A stretch of 64,000 nucleotides of DNA from assembly GCA_947493035.1 (NCBI GenBank), contig CANLOW010000001.1:186001-250000 (forward strand). Reading direction: 5' to 3'. The stretch comes from an uncultured Aquimarina sp. GTDB lineage: Bacteria > Bacteroidota > Bacteroidia > Flavobacteriales > Flavobacteriaceae. This document shows, one piece after another, positions 52,901 to 62,139 of this stretch (positions within the stretch are counted from its first letter, which is position 1; the number at the start of each line of letters is the position of its first letter). A program made the translations under genes and the position numbers. The notes below the pieces were generated by a model, which ran no database searches, was not told the DNA's origin, and saw only the letters and a program-made list of their open reading frames with translations.

Positions 52901-54362
52901 GCAATTTATAGGTTACAATGCTTCCTTTAGAATATAAAACAGTATGTAAATAGTTATTCCTTATAAAATCATTTGTTTCTCCCTCTCCTGTAAAAACAAT
53001 TTGACCAACTTTCATTTCTTCAAGGTTTTCTACCGAAATATTTACTCCTTTATCCTTTAGTAGTTCAACATAGAACAATTCAACAGGACGATACTCACAC
53101 TCCTCAATTAATAGGGTTTGATTGTTAAGGTCTATACCATTCATTAAAGCATCTCTTAAATAATAGCTAACTTCATATAAGCTAATATCCCTTTCATGTT
53201 CTTTAGGTTTATACACCCTTTTTATACTTATTAAATATGGGATTAACGTTACTAAAACAAGAAAAAAATAAGGTGCTACCATTAGAAATGGTCGTTTCTT
53301 TTTTCGAAAATAACTTAAAAGCCTTCTAAAGTCATATTCAATAAAACTTGCTATAAAAAAGGCAAACCATGGGTACAATGGCACTTCGTACCACTTTAAT
53401 TTTGTCTTTGACAAAGAAATAATGAGAAGAAACGATAATGACACTAAAAAGATAAACTTAAAGAACCTTTTTAGTCTTTCATTTTGACTCCTTAACCCCG
53501 ACAAACATCCCGCAGGTAGAAGCACACTATAAATAAATAGTAAATCTTTAGATATTATATTATCTATATAAAACCAAAAAGGCGCATTATGCCCCTCAGT
53601 TGTTGCCATATATCGCCCTCCTAACTCATTATCCCATACTGCTTTTATATAACCTTCATTATAAAATTCCCTAGACAAATAATACCCTATAACTATAGAT
53701 AGAAATAACAAAACGGCAAGATAAAAATGTTTATTCTTCAACAAGAAAATCAATTCTTTTTGAAAAAGAACAAACAAGAAAATTCCTGGTAAAAACAATA
53801 ACCCCGCTACCCCTTTTGTTAATACTGCCAATGTAGAAACACCAAAGAATACATATAAATATTTACTCTGTTTAGATTCTATATAGATAAATGCAAAAAG
53901 CCCCATTAGCGTAGTGAAAAGCGTCAATAAAGCGTCATAATCACCGGTTCTAACAACATGTTCGTCTATATATCCCTGAGAAGATACAAGAACAACAACC
54001 CCTAAAAAACCTAACCAAAAATTCTTTAAATAACGAACCGCAAAAATAAAAATCACTCCACAGGTCAAAAATCCTGCAAGGGCTGATGGAAGTCTTATTG
54101 CTAGTTCATTAGCACCTATAACTTTCATTAAAGCTACTTGCAACCAAACAAGTAATGGTGGCTTGGTATTCCACATATCAGGACATCCTTGAAAATAGGT
54201 TACTATAAAATTCCCATTTTTATACATCTCGAAAGCATTAATAGCCTGCCTTGATTCATCCCATAACCGAATAGGTAAAGTCCCCAGGTACCCAAAAAGA
54301 GGAATCGAAGCTAAAACCATTAAAACCAAATACTTAAATCTTATTTTTTTTAAATATTCCAT
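52887..54362 (-). CDS. ArnT/PMT-like (GT39/GT83) glycosyltransferase
   Basis: A 491-residue polytopic membrane protein with about 11-12 helices. The first loop has LWDESRQAINAFEMYKNGNFIVTYFQG, including the Asp-Glu pair conserved in ArnT and PMT enzymes, and PPLLVWLQVALMKVIGANELAIRLPSALAGF follows. The C-terminal 100 residues form a small soluble domain. These enzymes transfer sugars from polyprenyl phosphate carriers to lipid A, polysaccharide or protein in the periplasm. It overlaps the GT2 gene by 14 bp. Acceptor unknown. Confidence 0.88.
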   Translation of the reverse strand: MEYLKKIRFKYLVLMVLASIPLFGYLGTLPIRLWDESRQAINAFEMYKNGNFIVTYFQGCPDMWNTKPPLLVWLQVALMKVIGANELAIRLPSALAGFLTCGVIFIFAVRYLKNFWLGFLGVVVLVSSQGYIDEHVVRTGDYDALLTLFTTLMGLFAFIYIESKQSKYLYVFFGVSTLAVLTKGVAGLLFLPGIFLFVLFQKELIFLLKNKHFYLAVLLFLSIVIGYYLSREFYNEGYIKAVWDNELGGRYMATTEGHNAPFWFYIDNIISKDLLFIYSVLLPAGCLSGLRSQNERLKRFFKFIFLVSLSFLLIISLSKTKLKWYEVPLYPWFAFFIASFIEYDFRRLLSYFRKKKRPFLMVAPYFFLVLVTLIPYLISIKRVYKPKEHERDISLYEVSYYLRDALMNGIDLNNQTLLIEECEYRPVELFYVELLKDKGVNISVENLEEMKVGQIVFTGEGETNDFIRNNYLHTVLYSKGSIVTYKLHGKK

Positions 54363-54570
54363 TCAACAAAAATGATAATTTCCAGATATTCATTACTAAA
54401 TCTTATAACAAATAAGATTCTACAATGCTATATTAATTAAAAACTCACTTATTTAACCATCCATCTCCCTTAAATATTCTCAAAGGAAAGCCTTTAATTA
54501 TTTACTTACATTTTTTTAATTACACTATTACTGTTGTATATTGAAGTATCAACACAAATTGTAACGTATC

Positions 54571-55719
54571 ATGGATTTGTTCAGAGAAATTAAATTAAAG
54601 CTAACAAAGGAATTTATTGATATCGTAGAGTGGTTAGACAATACTAACGATACTATTGTCCACCGTTTTGAACGTTATCAAAATGAAATAAAAAACAACG
54701 CCCAACTTATTGTTCGAGAAGGTCAAAAAGCTGTTTTCATAAGTGAAGGACGACTTGCCGATGTTTTTGACCCTGGAACTTACACTTTAAACACCAAAAA
54801 TCTTCCTATACTAACTACTTTAAAAGGTTGGAAATACGGATTTAATAGCCCCTTTAAAGCCGAAGTATATTTTGTAAACACTCGTTTATTTACCGATGAA
54901 AAATGGGGGACTAAAAACCCCATTACATTAAGTGATGACCGTTTTGGTCTTGTTGAAATCAGAGCTTTTGGAACATATAGTTTCAGAATCAATGACCCAG
55001 GAAAATTTATCGTCGATGTAGTCGGTACAGATGCAAATTTCACTAATTATGAAGTAAACGAACACTTAAAAAGCTTAATTGCTACAAGGTTTACCGATAC
55101 GGTTGGTGAAGCAAATGTCCCTATCGAACTATACGCTGCAAATACCACTGAGCTTTCCGATACTTGTCGAGAAGTAATGCTTCCTGAATTTGGCCGTATT
55201 GGGATAGAATTGGAAAAATTCTACATCGAAAATGTTTCGATGCCAGAGGAATTGAAGAAAGAAATCTTCGAGTATAGCCGTATCGACAAGATCGACCTAG
55301 ACAAGCTTACCAAATTCAAAACAGCTAAAGCTATAGAAGCTGCTGCGCAAAACGAAGGCGGTACTGCTGGCGCTGGGATGGGAATGGGAATGGGCTTTGC
55401 CTTAGCTCAACAAATGGGGGGACAGATGGGAGGACAAATGCAAAACCAACAATTTCAACACCATCAAAACACTTCCCAACCGACTCATATTGCTCCACCA
55501 CCAATACCACAAGCTGTTCAATATTACTATGCAGCAAATGGCCAACAACAAGGTCCTGTTCCTTTTGAAAATTTAAGATCTTTATTTGCATCTAGAACTA
55601 TCAACAAAGAAACACTTGTTTGGAAGCAAGGGATGCCCAACTGGACAGCTTTACAAGAAATTGAAGAATTAAAGTCCTTTTTAGGAGGAAATACACCTCC
55701 GCCATTGCCCAATCTATAA
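54571..55719 (+). CDS. SPFH-domain protein with C-terminal GYF_2 domain (YdjI-like)
   Basis: The 382 residues start with the YdjI-type SPFH (virion-core-protein-like) domain (about 1-250: ELIVREGQKAVFISEGRLADVFDPGTYTL and later VEIRAFGTYSFRINDPGKFIVDVVG), followed by a Gly/Met/Gln-rich low-complexity linker (about 268-310, repeated GMGMG and QMGGQMGG), then a GYF_2/DUF4339 domain (about 318-375: YYAANGQQQGPVPFENLRSLFASRTINKETLVWKQGMPNW). No membrane helix is evident. SPFH proteins assemble on membranes; B. subtilis YdjI works with YdjG and PspA in membrane-stress response. The next gene, 27 bp downstream, looks like the YdjG partner. Confidence 0.88.
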   Translation: MDLFREIKLKLTKEFIDIVEWLDNTNDTIVHRFERYQNEIKNNAQLIVREGQKAVFISEGRLADVFDPGTYTLNTKNLPILTTLKGWKYGFNSPFKAEVYFVNTRLFTDEKWGTKNPITLSDDRFGLVEIRAFGTYSFRINDPGKFIVDVVGTDANFTNYEVNEHLKSLIATRFTDTVGEANVPIELYAANTTELSDTCREVMLPEFGRIGIELEKFYIENVSMPEELKKEIFEYSRIDKIDLDKLTKFKTAKAIEAAAQNEGGTAGAGMGMGMGFALAQQMGGQMGGQMQNQQFQHHQNTSQPTHIAPPPIPQAVQYYYAANGQQQGPVPFENLRSLFASRTINKETLVWKQGMPNWTALQEIEELKSFLGGNTPPPLPNL

Positions 55720-55746
55720 TATTACAAATATTAGCTTCTAATATTG

Positions 55747-56844
55747 ATGTCTGAAATCAAACCAGAAAGTTCAAAAAACATAAAGCCCTGTGCCAATTGC
55801 GGGGCTGAACTTCGCTTCAAACCAGGAACCAATCAATTAGCTTGTGATTATTGCGGCTATGAGGAATTTATTGAAGAAAGTAAATCTAGCTTCGAAGAAC
55901 TCGAATTACAACATTATCTAAACCTTGTTGGAAATCATGTATTCACTGAAAAAATTGAAATACACGAATGCAAAAATTGTGGTGCCAATCAACATACCGA
56001 AGAAACTGTCAAATCACTACACTGCGTATATTGTGGCGAACCTCTTGTTAAAGAAGAGGCTGAAGAAGAAAGCTGGATCGCACCAAGTGCTATATTGCCT
56101 TTCCAACTTGAACTAAGAGATGCTCGAGTCTTATTCAAAAAATGGGTGAATAGTCTTTGGTTTGCCCCAAATAAATTAAAAAAAGCCGCATTAGACGCTG
56201 ATGGGTTGCACGGATTGTACATTCCTCATTGGACATTTGACTCTAATGTCGAAGCTACTTATACTGGCGAAAGAGGTCAATATTATTATGAGACCCAAAG
56301 GTACAAAGACACCAATGGCAAAACACAAACAAGACGTATTCAAAAGACGAAATGGACTAAAGCCCATGGTCACGTCGATGGATTTATTGATGATATATTA
56401 ATCAATGCTTCTAAAAAACAGAAACAAAAAATACTTTTGGAAGTAACAAATTGGAACCTAAAAGATCAATTAAAACCATACAGCAAAAAATATTTATCAG
56501 GGTTTGTCACTGAAAAATACACCATCTCACTAAAAGATGGGCATAAACAAGCTTACGAAGAAGCAAAAGAAATTGCATACTCCTGGATTAGAAAAGATAT
56601 TGGAGGAGACACTCAAATCATTGATGCCGCTGACATTAAAATAAGTGATGAAACATTTAAACATGTACTACTGCCAATGTACATCTGTACTTATAATTAC
56701 AAAGGAAAAAAATATAATTTCTTTGTTAATGGACAAACAGGAACTTCTAAAGGAAAGAGGCCGTATTCTTTTTGGAAGATCTTCTTCACTATTCTATTAG
56801 GCTTATTAATTATTGCAATCATCGCAATGTTTGGACTCATATGA
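55747..56844 (+). CDS. Zinc-ribbon membrane protein, partner of the SPFH protein (YdjG-like)
   Basis: I use the ATG at 55747 (365 residues); the frame also allows a TTG 3 bp earlier. Two zinc ribbons are visible at the N-terminus: CANCGAE...CDYCGYEE (about 16-40) and CKNCGAN...CVYCGEP (about 76-100). A beta-rich middle part follows (GLYIPHWTFDSNVEATYTGERGQYYYET), and a single C-terminal membrane helix (about 343-363, FFTILLGLLIIAIIAMFGLI). The plan matches YdjG-type proteins that pair with SPFH proteins. It follows the SPFH gene by 27 bp in the same operon. Confidence 0.85.
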   Translation: MSEIKPESSKNIKPCANCGAELRFKPGTNQLACDYCGYEEFIEESKSSFEELELQHYLNLVGNHVFTEKIEIHECKNCGANQHTEETVKSLHCVYCGEPLVKEEAEEESWIAPSAILPFQLELRDARVLFKKWVNSLWFAPNKLKKAALDADGLHGLYIPHWTFDSNVEATYTGERGQYYYETQRYKDTNGKTQTRRIQKTKWTKAHGHVDGFIDDILINASKKQKQKILLEVTNWNLKDQLKPYSKKYLSGFVTEKYTISLKDGHKQAYEEAKEIAYSWIRKDIGGDTQIIDAADIKISDETFKHVLLPMYICTYNYKGKKYNFFVNGQTGTSKGKRPYSFWKIFFTILLGLLIIAIIAMFGLI

Positions 56845-56884
56845 CGTCTAATTAGTTACACACTTAACTTTCAAAATAATTGTT

Positions 56885-57802
56885 TTGGACAGAATTTCAA
56901 CAATCCTAGTAGGCTTACTAACTATTTTAACAACAGTAACCACTTCTGCCCAACAAAAAGAATACAAAAGAGCTTTTACCTATACTTACGAAAACGATAT
57001 CATTCCTAATTCAGATCGTTACTATTCTTTTGGTAATTTCATTAACTATCGTCAACAATTAAAAAAAAGACCCCTTAAAGACAATGAAGACACAAAACGT
57101 TATATCAATTTCACTTTAGGACAGCAAGGCTACACTCCTACCTTATTCGGGCAACCAGATACGGCGCGTTATGATTATACTAATGCAGGTTGACTATTTA
57201 TAGAATCAGAATTTTCAAAAATTAAAACTAATACTGGCATTTCTCTAGCTATCGAGTTCGGGACTACCGGTAATGCTTCATTAGCCGATGAATCACAAAG
57301 ATTTATTCATGACTTACTTGGACTCTCTAAAGAACCTTTATGGGAATCCCAAATACCTTCTTCATTTTTAGCAAACCTTAATTTCACTTACATAAAACAA
57401 CTATTTAACTTTAATAATTTTCACTTCGATTCGTTCAGTAACAGCTCTCTTGGATTGAAAGATATTTTTATTGAAGAAGAAATTATCGCTTCTTTTGGAA
57501 AGAGAAACCCTTTTAATAACACCTCTCTATTAGGTGGAATTACAAATAAAAAAGAGTTCTACGGCTATATAAGCCTAAGCTATAAATATGTTTTTCACAA
57601 TCATTTATTGGAGGGTAGTTTATTTAACAATAATGCCCCCTTCACTATTGACATCCTTCATAATATAATATCCCTAAAAGCAGGAGGCAGTTTCCAAATT
57701 GGTAATTACAGACTAAAATTAGAGCACAACTTCAATTCTCCTGAAAATGTATTATCTGAATACCACACTTATAACTCTATAGCATTAGAACGAATATTCT
57801 AA
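56885..57802 (+). pseudogene. lpxR: LpxR-like lipid A deacylase gene with one in-frame TGA
   Basis: The frame from TTG 56885 continues to 57800 and is interrupted only by TGA at 57191-57193 (codon 103). Before it: signal peptide (1-22) and the LpxR start YTYENDIIPNSDRYYSFG with catalytic Asn37 and Asp38. The stop falls exactly where the family has the conserved Trp of the AGW motif (YTNAG-stop-LFIES). After it the protein continues with the His-containing RFIHDLLG (codon 142), PLWESQI and barrel strands to ALERIF. One TGG-to-TGA change explains it. Family members remove the 3' acyloxyacyl chain of lipid A in the outer membrane. It is a pseudogene, a readthrough case or a sequence error. Start by TTG is provisional. 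Confidence 0.8.
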
Positions 57803-57840
57803 CTTAAAATACATCCCTATATATTTAAAGCTGAGCATAA

Positions 57841-57867
57841 AAAAAGACTCCCAAATGGGAGCCTTTT
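57841..57867 (-). terminator. Terminator of pnp
   Basis: An 11-bp stem with one G-T pair when read on the minus strand (57841-57867), loop of 4, followed by a T tract 24 bp after the pnp stop. Confidence 0.7.
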
Positions 57868-57890
57868 AAATATCTCAAAAAAACTAAGAA

Positions 57891-60110
57891 TTAATCTCTT
57901 CTTTCTCTTGGTTTACGATCACGGTTATCTCTACCACGATTGTCTCTTCCTCCTCGATCATTTCTTTCTCTTGGTGGACGCTCTACATAACCTTCTGGTT
58001 TTGGTAAAATCGCTTTTCTTGAAACCTTCTCTTTACGTGTTCTCTTATCGATACCGAAATATTTTACATCAAGCTCATCACCTAAGTTCAATACATCTGT
58101 AACATTTTCTACACGCTCCCAAGCAAATTCAGATACATGAAGTAATACTTCGTTTCCTGGTGCTTCTTTGTATTCTACAACTACACCAAAGTCTAGTACC
58201 TTGATTACTTTTACTTCGTAAACACTTCCTACCTCTGGCTTGAATAGCATAGATTCGATCTTCGCTAATACTGTATCGATACCTTCTGCTCCAGTTCCTA
58301 AAATTTCAACAATTCCTTCTTCAGTTACAGGGTCTTCGTTAATAACAATTGTAGTTCCTGTTTCTTTCTGTAATTCTTGAATATTCTTTCCTCCTGGACC
58401 AATTAATGCTCCTATGTATTCATTAGGAATTACACGTGTAACCATCTTAGGTGCATGATCCTTAACATCTCCTGCAGGAGCTGAAATAGTCTCAACAAGT
58501 TTACTTAAGATATGTAAACGTCCATCACGTGCTTGTTTTAATGCATTTACCAAAATCTCATAGCTTAAGCCTTTAACTTTGATATCCATTTGACAAGCAG
58601 TAATCCCATCTTCAGTACCTGTAACTTTAAAATCCATATCTCCTAAATGATCTTCATCACCTAAGATATCTGATAATACTGCGTAATGCTCCCCATCGGA
58701 AATTAATCCCATAGCGATACCCGATACTGGTTTCTTTAACTGTACCCCTGCATCCATTAATGCCATTGTACCAGCACAAACAGTTGCCATAGATGAAGAA
58801 CCATTAGATTCTAAAATCTCTGACACTACACGAACCGTATAAGGACAATCATCTGGCACCATACCTTTCAAGGCACGTTGCGCTAAGTTTCCATGTCCTA
58901 CCTCACGACGAGAAGTACCTCTTAAAGGTCTTGCTTCTCCCGTAGAGAATGGAGGGAAGTTGTAATGTAAATAGAAACGCTCTTCACCTTCTTGAGATGG
59001 GTTATCAATCATATTAGCATCACGAGATGTACCTAATGTAACTGTGGCTAATGCTTGAGTTTCCCCTCTTGTAAAGATCGAAGATCCGTGTGTTGTTGGT
59101 AAATAATCTACCTCACACCAGATAGGACGAATCTCTGTAGTCTTACGACCATCTAAACGAATTCCTTCTTCTAATGTTAAGTTACGTACCGCTTCTTTTT
59201 GTGTCTTGTTGAAGTATTTAGAGATTAAGTCTCCTTTTTCTGCTAATTCTTCTTCAGAATATTGCGCTTTCAGCTCTTCTTTAACCTCAGCGAAAGCTGC
59301 TCCACGATCTGCTTTTGCAGATGCTTGCTTAGCAATTGCATAACATTTCTCGTAAGCAAAATCGTTAACTACTTTAGCTAAATCTTCATCACTATCTTCT
59401 GGCTCGTATTCGCGTGTTTCTTTCTTACCGAAAGCTTCTGCTAATTTTACCTGAGCAGCACATTGTACTTTGATGGCTTCATGAGCTACTTTGATAGCTT
59501 CAATCATTTCTTCTTCAGAAATTTCATCCATCTCTCCTTCAACCATCATTACCGAGTCTGCAGATGCCCCGATCACCATATCGATATCAGACGCTGCTAA
59601 TTGCTCGAAACTAGGGTTTACTACAAATTTTCCATCTACACGAGCTACACGTACTTCCGAAATAGGTGTTTCGAATGGAATATCTGATAATTGTATCGCT
59701 GTTGAAGCCGCCAAACCTGCTAATGCATCTGGCATTACCTCTGGATCATGCGACATCAACTGAATCATTATTTGAGTTTCAGCATGATAGTCTTTTGGGA
59801 AAAGTGGTCGTAATACACGATCAACAATTCTCATTACTAAAATCTCTTCTGTACTTGGGCGCGCTTCTCTTTTGAAGAATCCTCCTGGGTAACGACCCGC
59901 TGCAGCAAACTTTTCACGGTAATCTACAGTCAATGGTAAAAAATCAACATCAGATTGCTTGTAGTTAGATACTACAGTACAAAGTAACATTGTCTTCCCC
60001 ATAGTAACCACTACAGATCCATGTGCTTGTTTTGCCAATTTACCTGTCTCAATGGTGATCTCTCTACCATCTTCCAAGCTAATTGTTTCCTTAAAAACTT
60101 GTGGAATCAT
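57891..60110 (-). CDS. pnp: Polynucleotide phosphorylase
   Basis: A phosphorolytic 3'-5' exoribonuclease. The 739 residues contain two RNase PH-like cores (about 10-230 and 330-555), an alpha-helical linker between them (about 240-320), a KH domain (about 560-625, with [21 protein letters not shown]) and an S1 domain (about 628-700). The C-terminus is an Arg/Gly/Asp-rich tail of about 40 residues ([16 protein letters not shown]), resembling RNA-binding or disordered RGG tails and longer than in E. coli Pnp. The gene follows rpsO with 236 bp between, the classic rpsO-pnp order, but a terminator lies in the gap. Confidence 0.97.
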   Translation of the reverse strand: MIPQVFKETISLEDGREITIETGKLAKQAHGSVVVTMGKTMLLCTVVSNYKQSDVDFLPLTVDYREKFAAAGRYPGGFFKREARPSTEEILVMRIVDRVLRPLFPKDYHAETQIMIQLMSHDPEVMPDALAGLAASTAIQLSDIPFETPISEVRVARVDGKFVVNPSFEQLAASDIDMVIGASADSVMMVEGEMDEISEEEMIEAIKVAHEAIKVQCAAQVKLAEAFGKKETREYEPEDSDEDLAKVVNDFAYEKCYAIAKQASAKADRGAAFAEVKEELKAQYSEEELAEKGDLISKYFNKTQKEAVRNLTLEEGIRLDGRKTTEIRPIWCEVDYLPTTHGSSIFTRGETQALATVTLGTSRDANMIDNPSQEGEERFYLHYNFPPFSTGEARPLRGTSRREVGHGNLAQRALKGMVPDDCPYTVRVVSEILESNGSSSMATVCAGTMALMDAGVQLKKPVSGIAMGLISDGEHYAVLSDILGDEDHLGDMDFKVTGTEDGITACQMDIKVKGLSYEILVNALKQARDGRLHILSKLVETISAPAGDVKDHAPKMVTRVIPNEYIGALIGPGGKNIQELQKETGTTIVINEDPVTEEGIVEILGTGAEGIDTVLAKIESMLFKPEVGSVYEVKVIKVLDFGVVVEYKEAPGNEVLLHVSEFAWERVENVTDVLNLGDELDVKYFGIDKRTRKEKVSRKAILPKPEGYVERPPRERNDRGGRDNRGRDNRDRKPRERRD

Positions 60111-60303
60111 AATTTCTTTTGATTTAAATGTCTCTTTTGCTTGTTGGTGGCAAGCGTTGTTGTTGTGTTGCGTGAGGGTTTTCCAAGAGAAATTCCTTAC
60201 TGAAGGAGACCATTTAATATGGAATAGAATTTACGATATCGTTTTCTAAAAAACGTATCCTAAATCATAAATCACTGTTATTTGTTAACAGCTTATTAAA
60301 AAC

Positions 60304-60333
60304 ACAAAAGACGCTTTTTAAAGCGTCTTTTGT
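60304..60333 (-). terminator. Terminator of rpsO
   Basis: A 14-bp perfect stem (60304-60317 with 60320-60333), loop of 2-4 nt, followed on the minus strand by a T-rich tract, 13 bp after the rpsO stop. It separates rpsO from pnp. Confidence 0.8.
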
Positions 60334-60346
60334 ATATTATAATGGA

Positions 60347-60616
60347 TTACTTACGTAAACCTAACTCTTTTACGATCGCACGGTAACGTAAAACGTCTTT
60401 CTTGATTAAGTAGTTTAATAAGCTTCTACGCTTACCTACTAACTTCACTAACGAACGCTCTGTGTTATAATCTTTACGATTTTTCTTTAAGTGCTCTGTT
60501 AAGTGAGTAATTCGGTGAGTAAACAAAGCGATTTGTGCTTCAGCAGTTCCGCTATCGTTTTTGCCTTTCCCATGTTTTGCAAAAAGTTCTTCTTTTGCTT
60601 CTTTTGATAAATACAT
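60347..60616 (-). CDS. rpsO: Ribosomal protein S15
   Basis: The 89-residue S15 primary binding protein of the 30S platform. Signature residues include LFTHRITHLTEHLKKNRKDYNTERSLVKLVGKRRSLLNYLIKKD (about 31-74). Length and start (ATG 60616) are standard. Transcribed towards pnp, as in most bacteria. Confidence 0.98.
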   Translation of the reverse strand: MYLSKEAKEELFAKHGKGKNDSGTAEAQIALFTHRITHLTEHLKKNRKDYNTERSLVKLVGKRRSLLNYLIKKDVLRYRAIVKELGLRK

Positions 60617-60671
60617 GCCAATATTATTTTAAATGATTTTTATGCATTCGCAGAATTATTCTACGAGGATG

Positions 60672-60679
60672 CAAAATTA
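60672..60679 (-). promoter_or_regulatory. -7 element of rpsO
   Basis: Minus-strand TAATTTTG matches TAnnTTTG, 55 bp before the rpsO ATG. Confidence 0.4.
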
Positions 60680-60746
60680 ATCATTTTTTATTAGACATTA
60701 TACCGCTTCGCTATTAAATTTCAGAAATTAGATCTTCATATATTTT

Positions 60747-61346
60747 TTAACCATTAAGATACTTATTCCTTTTGAACGGAATTTTTTTACGAATCAAATA
60801 AGCATGGTAAGCACTAGGAATATCATGTGTCCATTTAGGCAAAATTAATGTAATTAACATACGATCTACATGAGACACCACACCCAAAATAATAGCCATC
60901 TGAAATGGCAGACCTGCATGATTAAAGCCCAATAGAGATGCGAATGCAATGAAGAGTGATATCCCCCAAAGTTTTGAAAGAAATGCATGTGAGCAAGTCT
61001 CTTTGCCAAACTTCACCAAACTTATTACGTAACACATCCCTTCCATGATGAGTATAAAACGTATCGGAATACTATTTTCTTGAATTAATCTTGGGTATAT
61101 TAACCAAGTTGCTATACCTATAGAAAGCCAAAAAACCATATCCACTTGACTGTCCAGTCTTCGTAATTTTTCTGATGATATATTTTGATATCTTGCAACA
61201 ATACCATCCAGAATATCTGACAATAACCCCAACAACATTAGTATTGTGATCGCAAATGTCGATTCGACTCCTTTAAAATATGCTAGCCCTATAATTAGCG
61301 GAGCAAACAAAAATCTTAGCGTTATTAATAACATTGGAATATTCAT
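60747..61346 (-). CDS. CDP-alcohol phosphatidyltransferase-family membrane protein
   Basis: The 199-residue protein has about six helices and the family motif SDILDGIVARYQNISSEKLRRLDSQVD at about 43-69. The four Asp of the Mg/CDP site (DG..AR.......D...D) are present, but the Gly that normally stands eight residues after AR is Leu here. Members make phosphatidylglycerophosphate, phosphatidylserine or related lipids; the exact product is not visible. It ends 130 bp before rpsO and starts 10 bp after the barrel-protein gene, so it may be transcribed with that gene. Confidence 0.85.
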   Translation of the reverse strand: MNIPMLLITLRFLFAPLIIGLAYFKGVESTFAITILMLLGLLSDILDGIVARYQNISSEKLRRLDSQVDMVFWLSIGIATWLIYPRLIQENSIPIRFILIMEGMCYVISLVKFGKETCSHAFLSKLWGISLFIAFASLLGFNHAGLPFQMAIILGVVSHVDRMLITLILPKWTHDIPSAYHAYLIRKKIPFKRNKYLNG

Positions 61347-61356
61347 AGCATCTATT

Positions 61357-62022
61357 TTAAAACCTATACATTATTTTGGGCACCAAGAAAAGACTCCCTA
61401 TATCCTCAACAATACGTTTACTTGACCGGTATGGAGCATAATGAAAATTTAACGCCAAGGATAATTCATTATTTTTTAATCGCTGCTTAAGCTCTAATCC
61501 TGGCGATATCAAAAAAGCGGCAATTGATTCGTATTTACTAGCATCTTCTTCTTTTTTATAATCTGGATTTCTAATAGTAGTATTCAAATTAGAAATACCA
61601 ATCCCTAACCCTATATCTAAATGCGTATTCTTTACATGGAAAATTCCTTTTTTAAAATTCACCATAGCATTAAACACACTCTTAATTTGAGTTTCAACAA
61701 CACCATTATTTGTTTGAAAAGGAAAATTATTTACTTTTTCTGGAACACCATATTGCATATTAACTCCTATCGTTTTTCGATTCCTTAAAGGGATATCTAC
61801 GCCTAAATCCACAACAGGAATACCTCCTGTCAACGCTTTTAACTTTCCTTGTGGAATTAGAAAACCTCCTCCTATCTTAAAAGATACTTTTTGCCAATAG
61901 TTATTATCGTTATGTATACTTGATAATGAATAGCCACTCACTCCCGATTCAACTGAATTATCTTGTGCACACATCACTAAGTTTCCGAAAAAGATTAAAA
62001 GCAATAAAAAATAAGTTTTCAT
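61357..62022 (-). CDS. Outer-membrane protein, likely beta-barrel
   Basis: A 221-residue protein with signal peptide (about 1-19) and amphipathic strands (FKIGGGFLIPQGKLKALTGGIPVVDLGVDIP, LDIGLGIGISNL, LSLALNFHYAPYRSS) ending in FLVPKIMYRF with terminal Phe. It precedes the phosphatidyltransferase gene by 10 bp. A -7 box and a copy of a palindromic half-site lie just upstream, and the divergent gene encodes an HTH regulator that could control it. Specific function unknown. Confidence 0.75.
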   Translation of the reverse strand: MKTYFLLLLIFFGNLVMCAQDNSVESGVSGYSLSSIHNDNNYWQKVSFKIGGGFLIPQGKLKALTGGIPVVDLGVDIPLRNRKTIGVNMQYGVPEKVNNFPFQTNNGVVETQIKSVFNAMVNFKKGIFHVKNTHLDIGLGIGISNLNTTIRNPDYKKEEDASKYESIAAFLISPGLELKQRLKNNELSLALNFHYAPYRSSKRIVEDIGSLFLVPKIMYRF

Positions 62023-62047
62023 ATCTGATTGTTTTATAATTATAGCT

Positions 62048-62066
62048 CAAAACTATTGTGATAATC
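62048..62066 (-). promoter_or_regulatory. -7 element and TGTGATAATC half-site of the barrel-protein gene
   Basis: CAAAACTA (62048-62055) is TAGTTTTG on the minus strand, a TAnnTTTG match 25 bp before the ATG at 62022. It is followed directly by ATTGTGATAATC (62055-62066), which repeats the core of the palindrome at 62107-62123. Confidence 0.5.
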
Positions 62067-62106
62067 GTCTTTTCAAGTTCGTTAAATAAGTTTTTCTTAT
62101 TTAATT

Positions 62107-62123
62107 TTTGTGATAATCACAAA
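62107..62123. promoter_or_regulatory. 17-bp palindrome, candidate operator of the divergent pair
   Basis: TTTGTGATAATCACAAA is a perfect 8-1-8 inverted repeat located 16 bp before the regulator ATG (62140). The same TTGTGATAATC occurs again at 62056-62066 next to the -7 box of the divergent gene. Probably the binding site of the adjacent HTH protein; the pairing is inferred. Confidence 0.55.
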
Positions 62124-62139
62124 TTTTATATTTTTAAGT

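Noticed and set aside
57191-57193. TGA read as tryptophan (altered genetic code)
   Set aside because: Intact genes across the window (for example pyrH, sucA, argS) encode their conserved Trp residues with TGG and some genes end in TGA (for example rluD), so a code change is not supported.
62110-62139. GTG start of the HTH regulator
   Set aside because: It lies inside the 17-bp palindrome, and the ATG at 62140 gives a well-formed HTH start.
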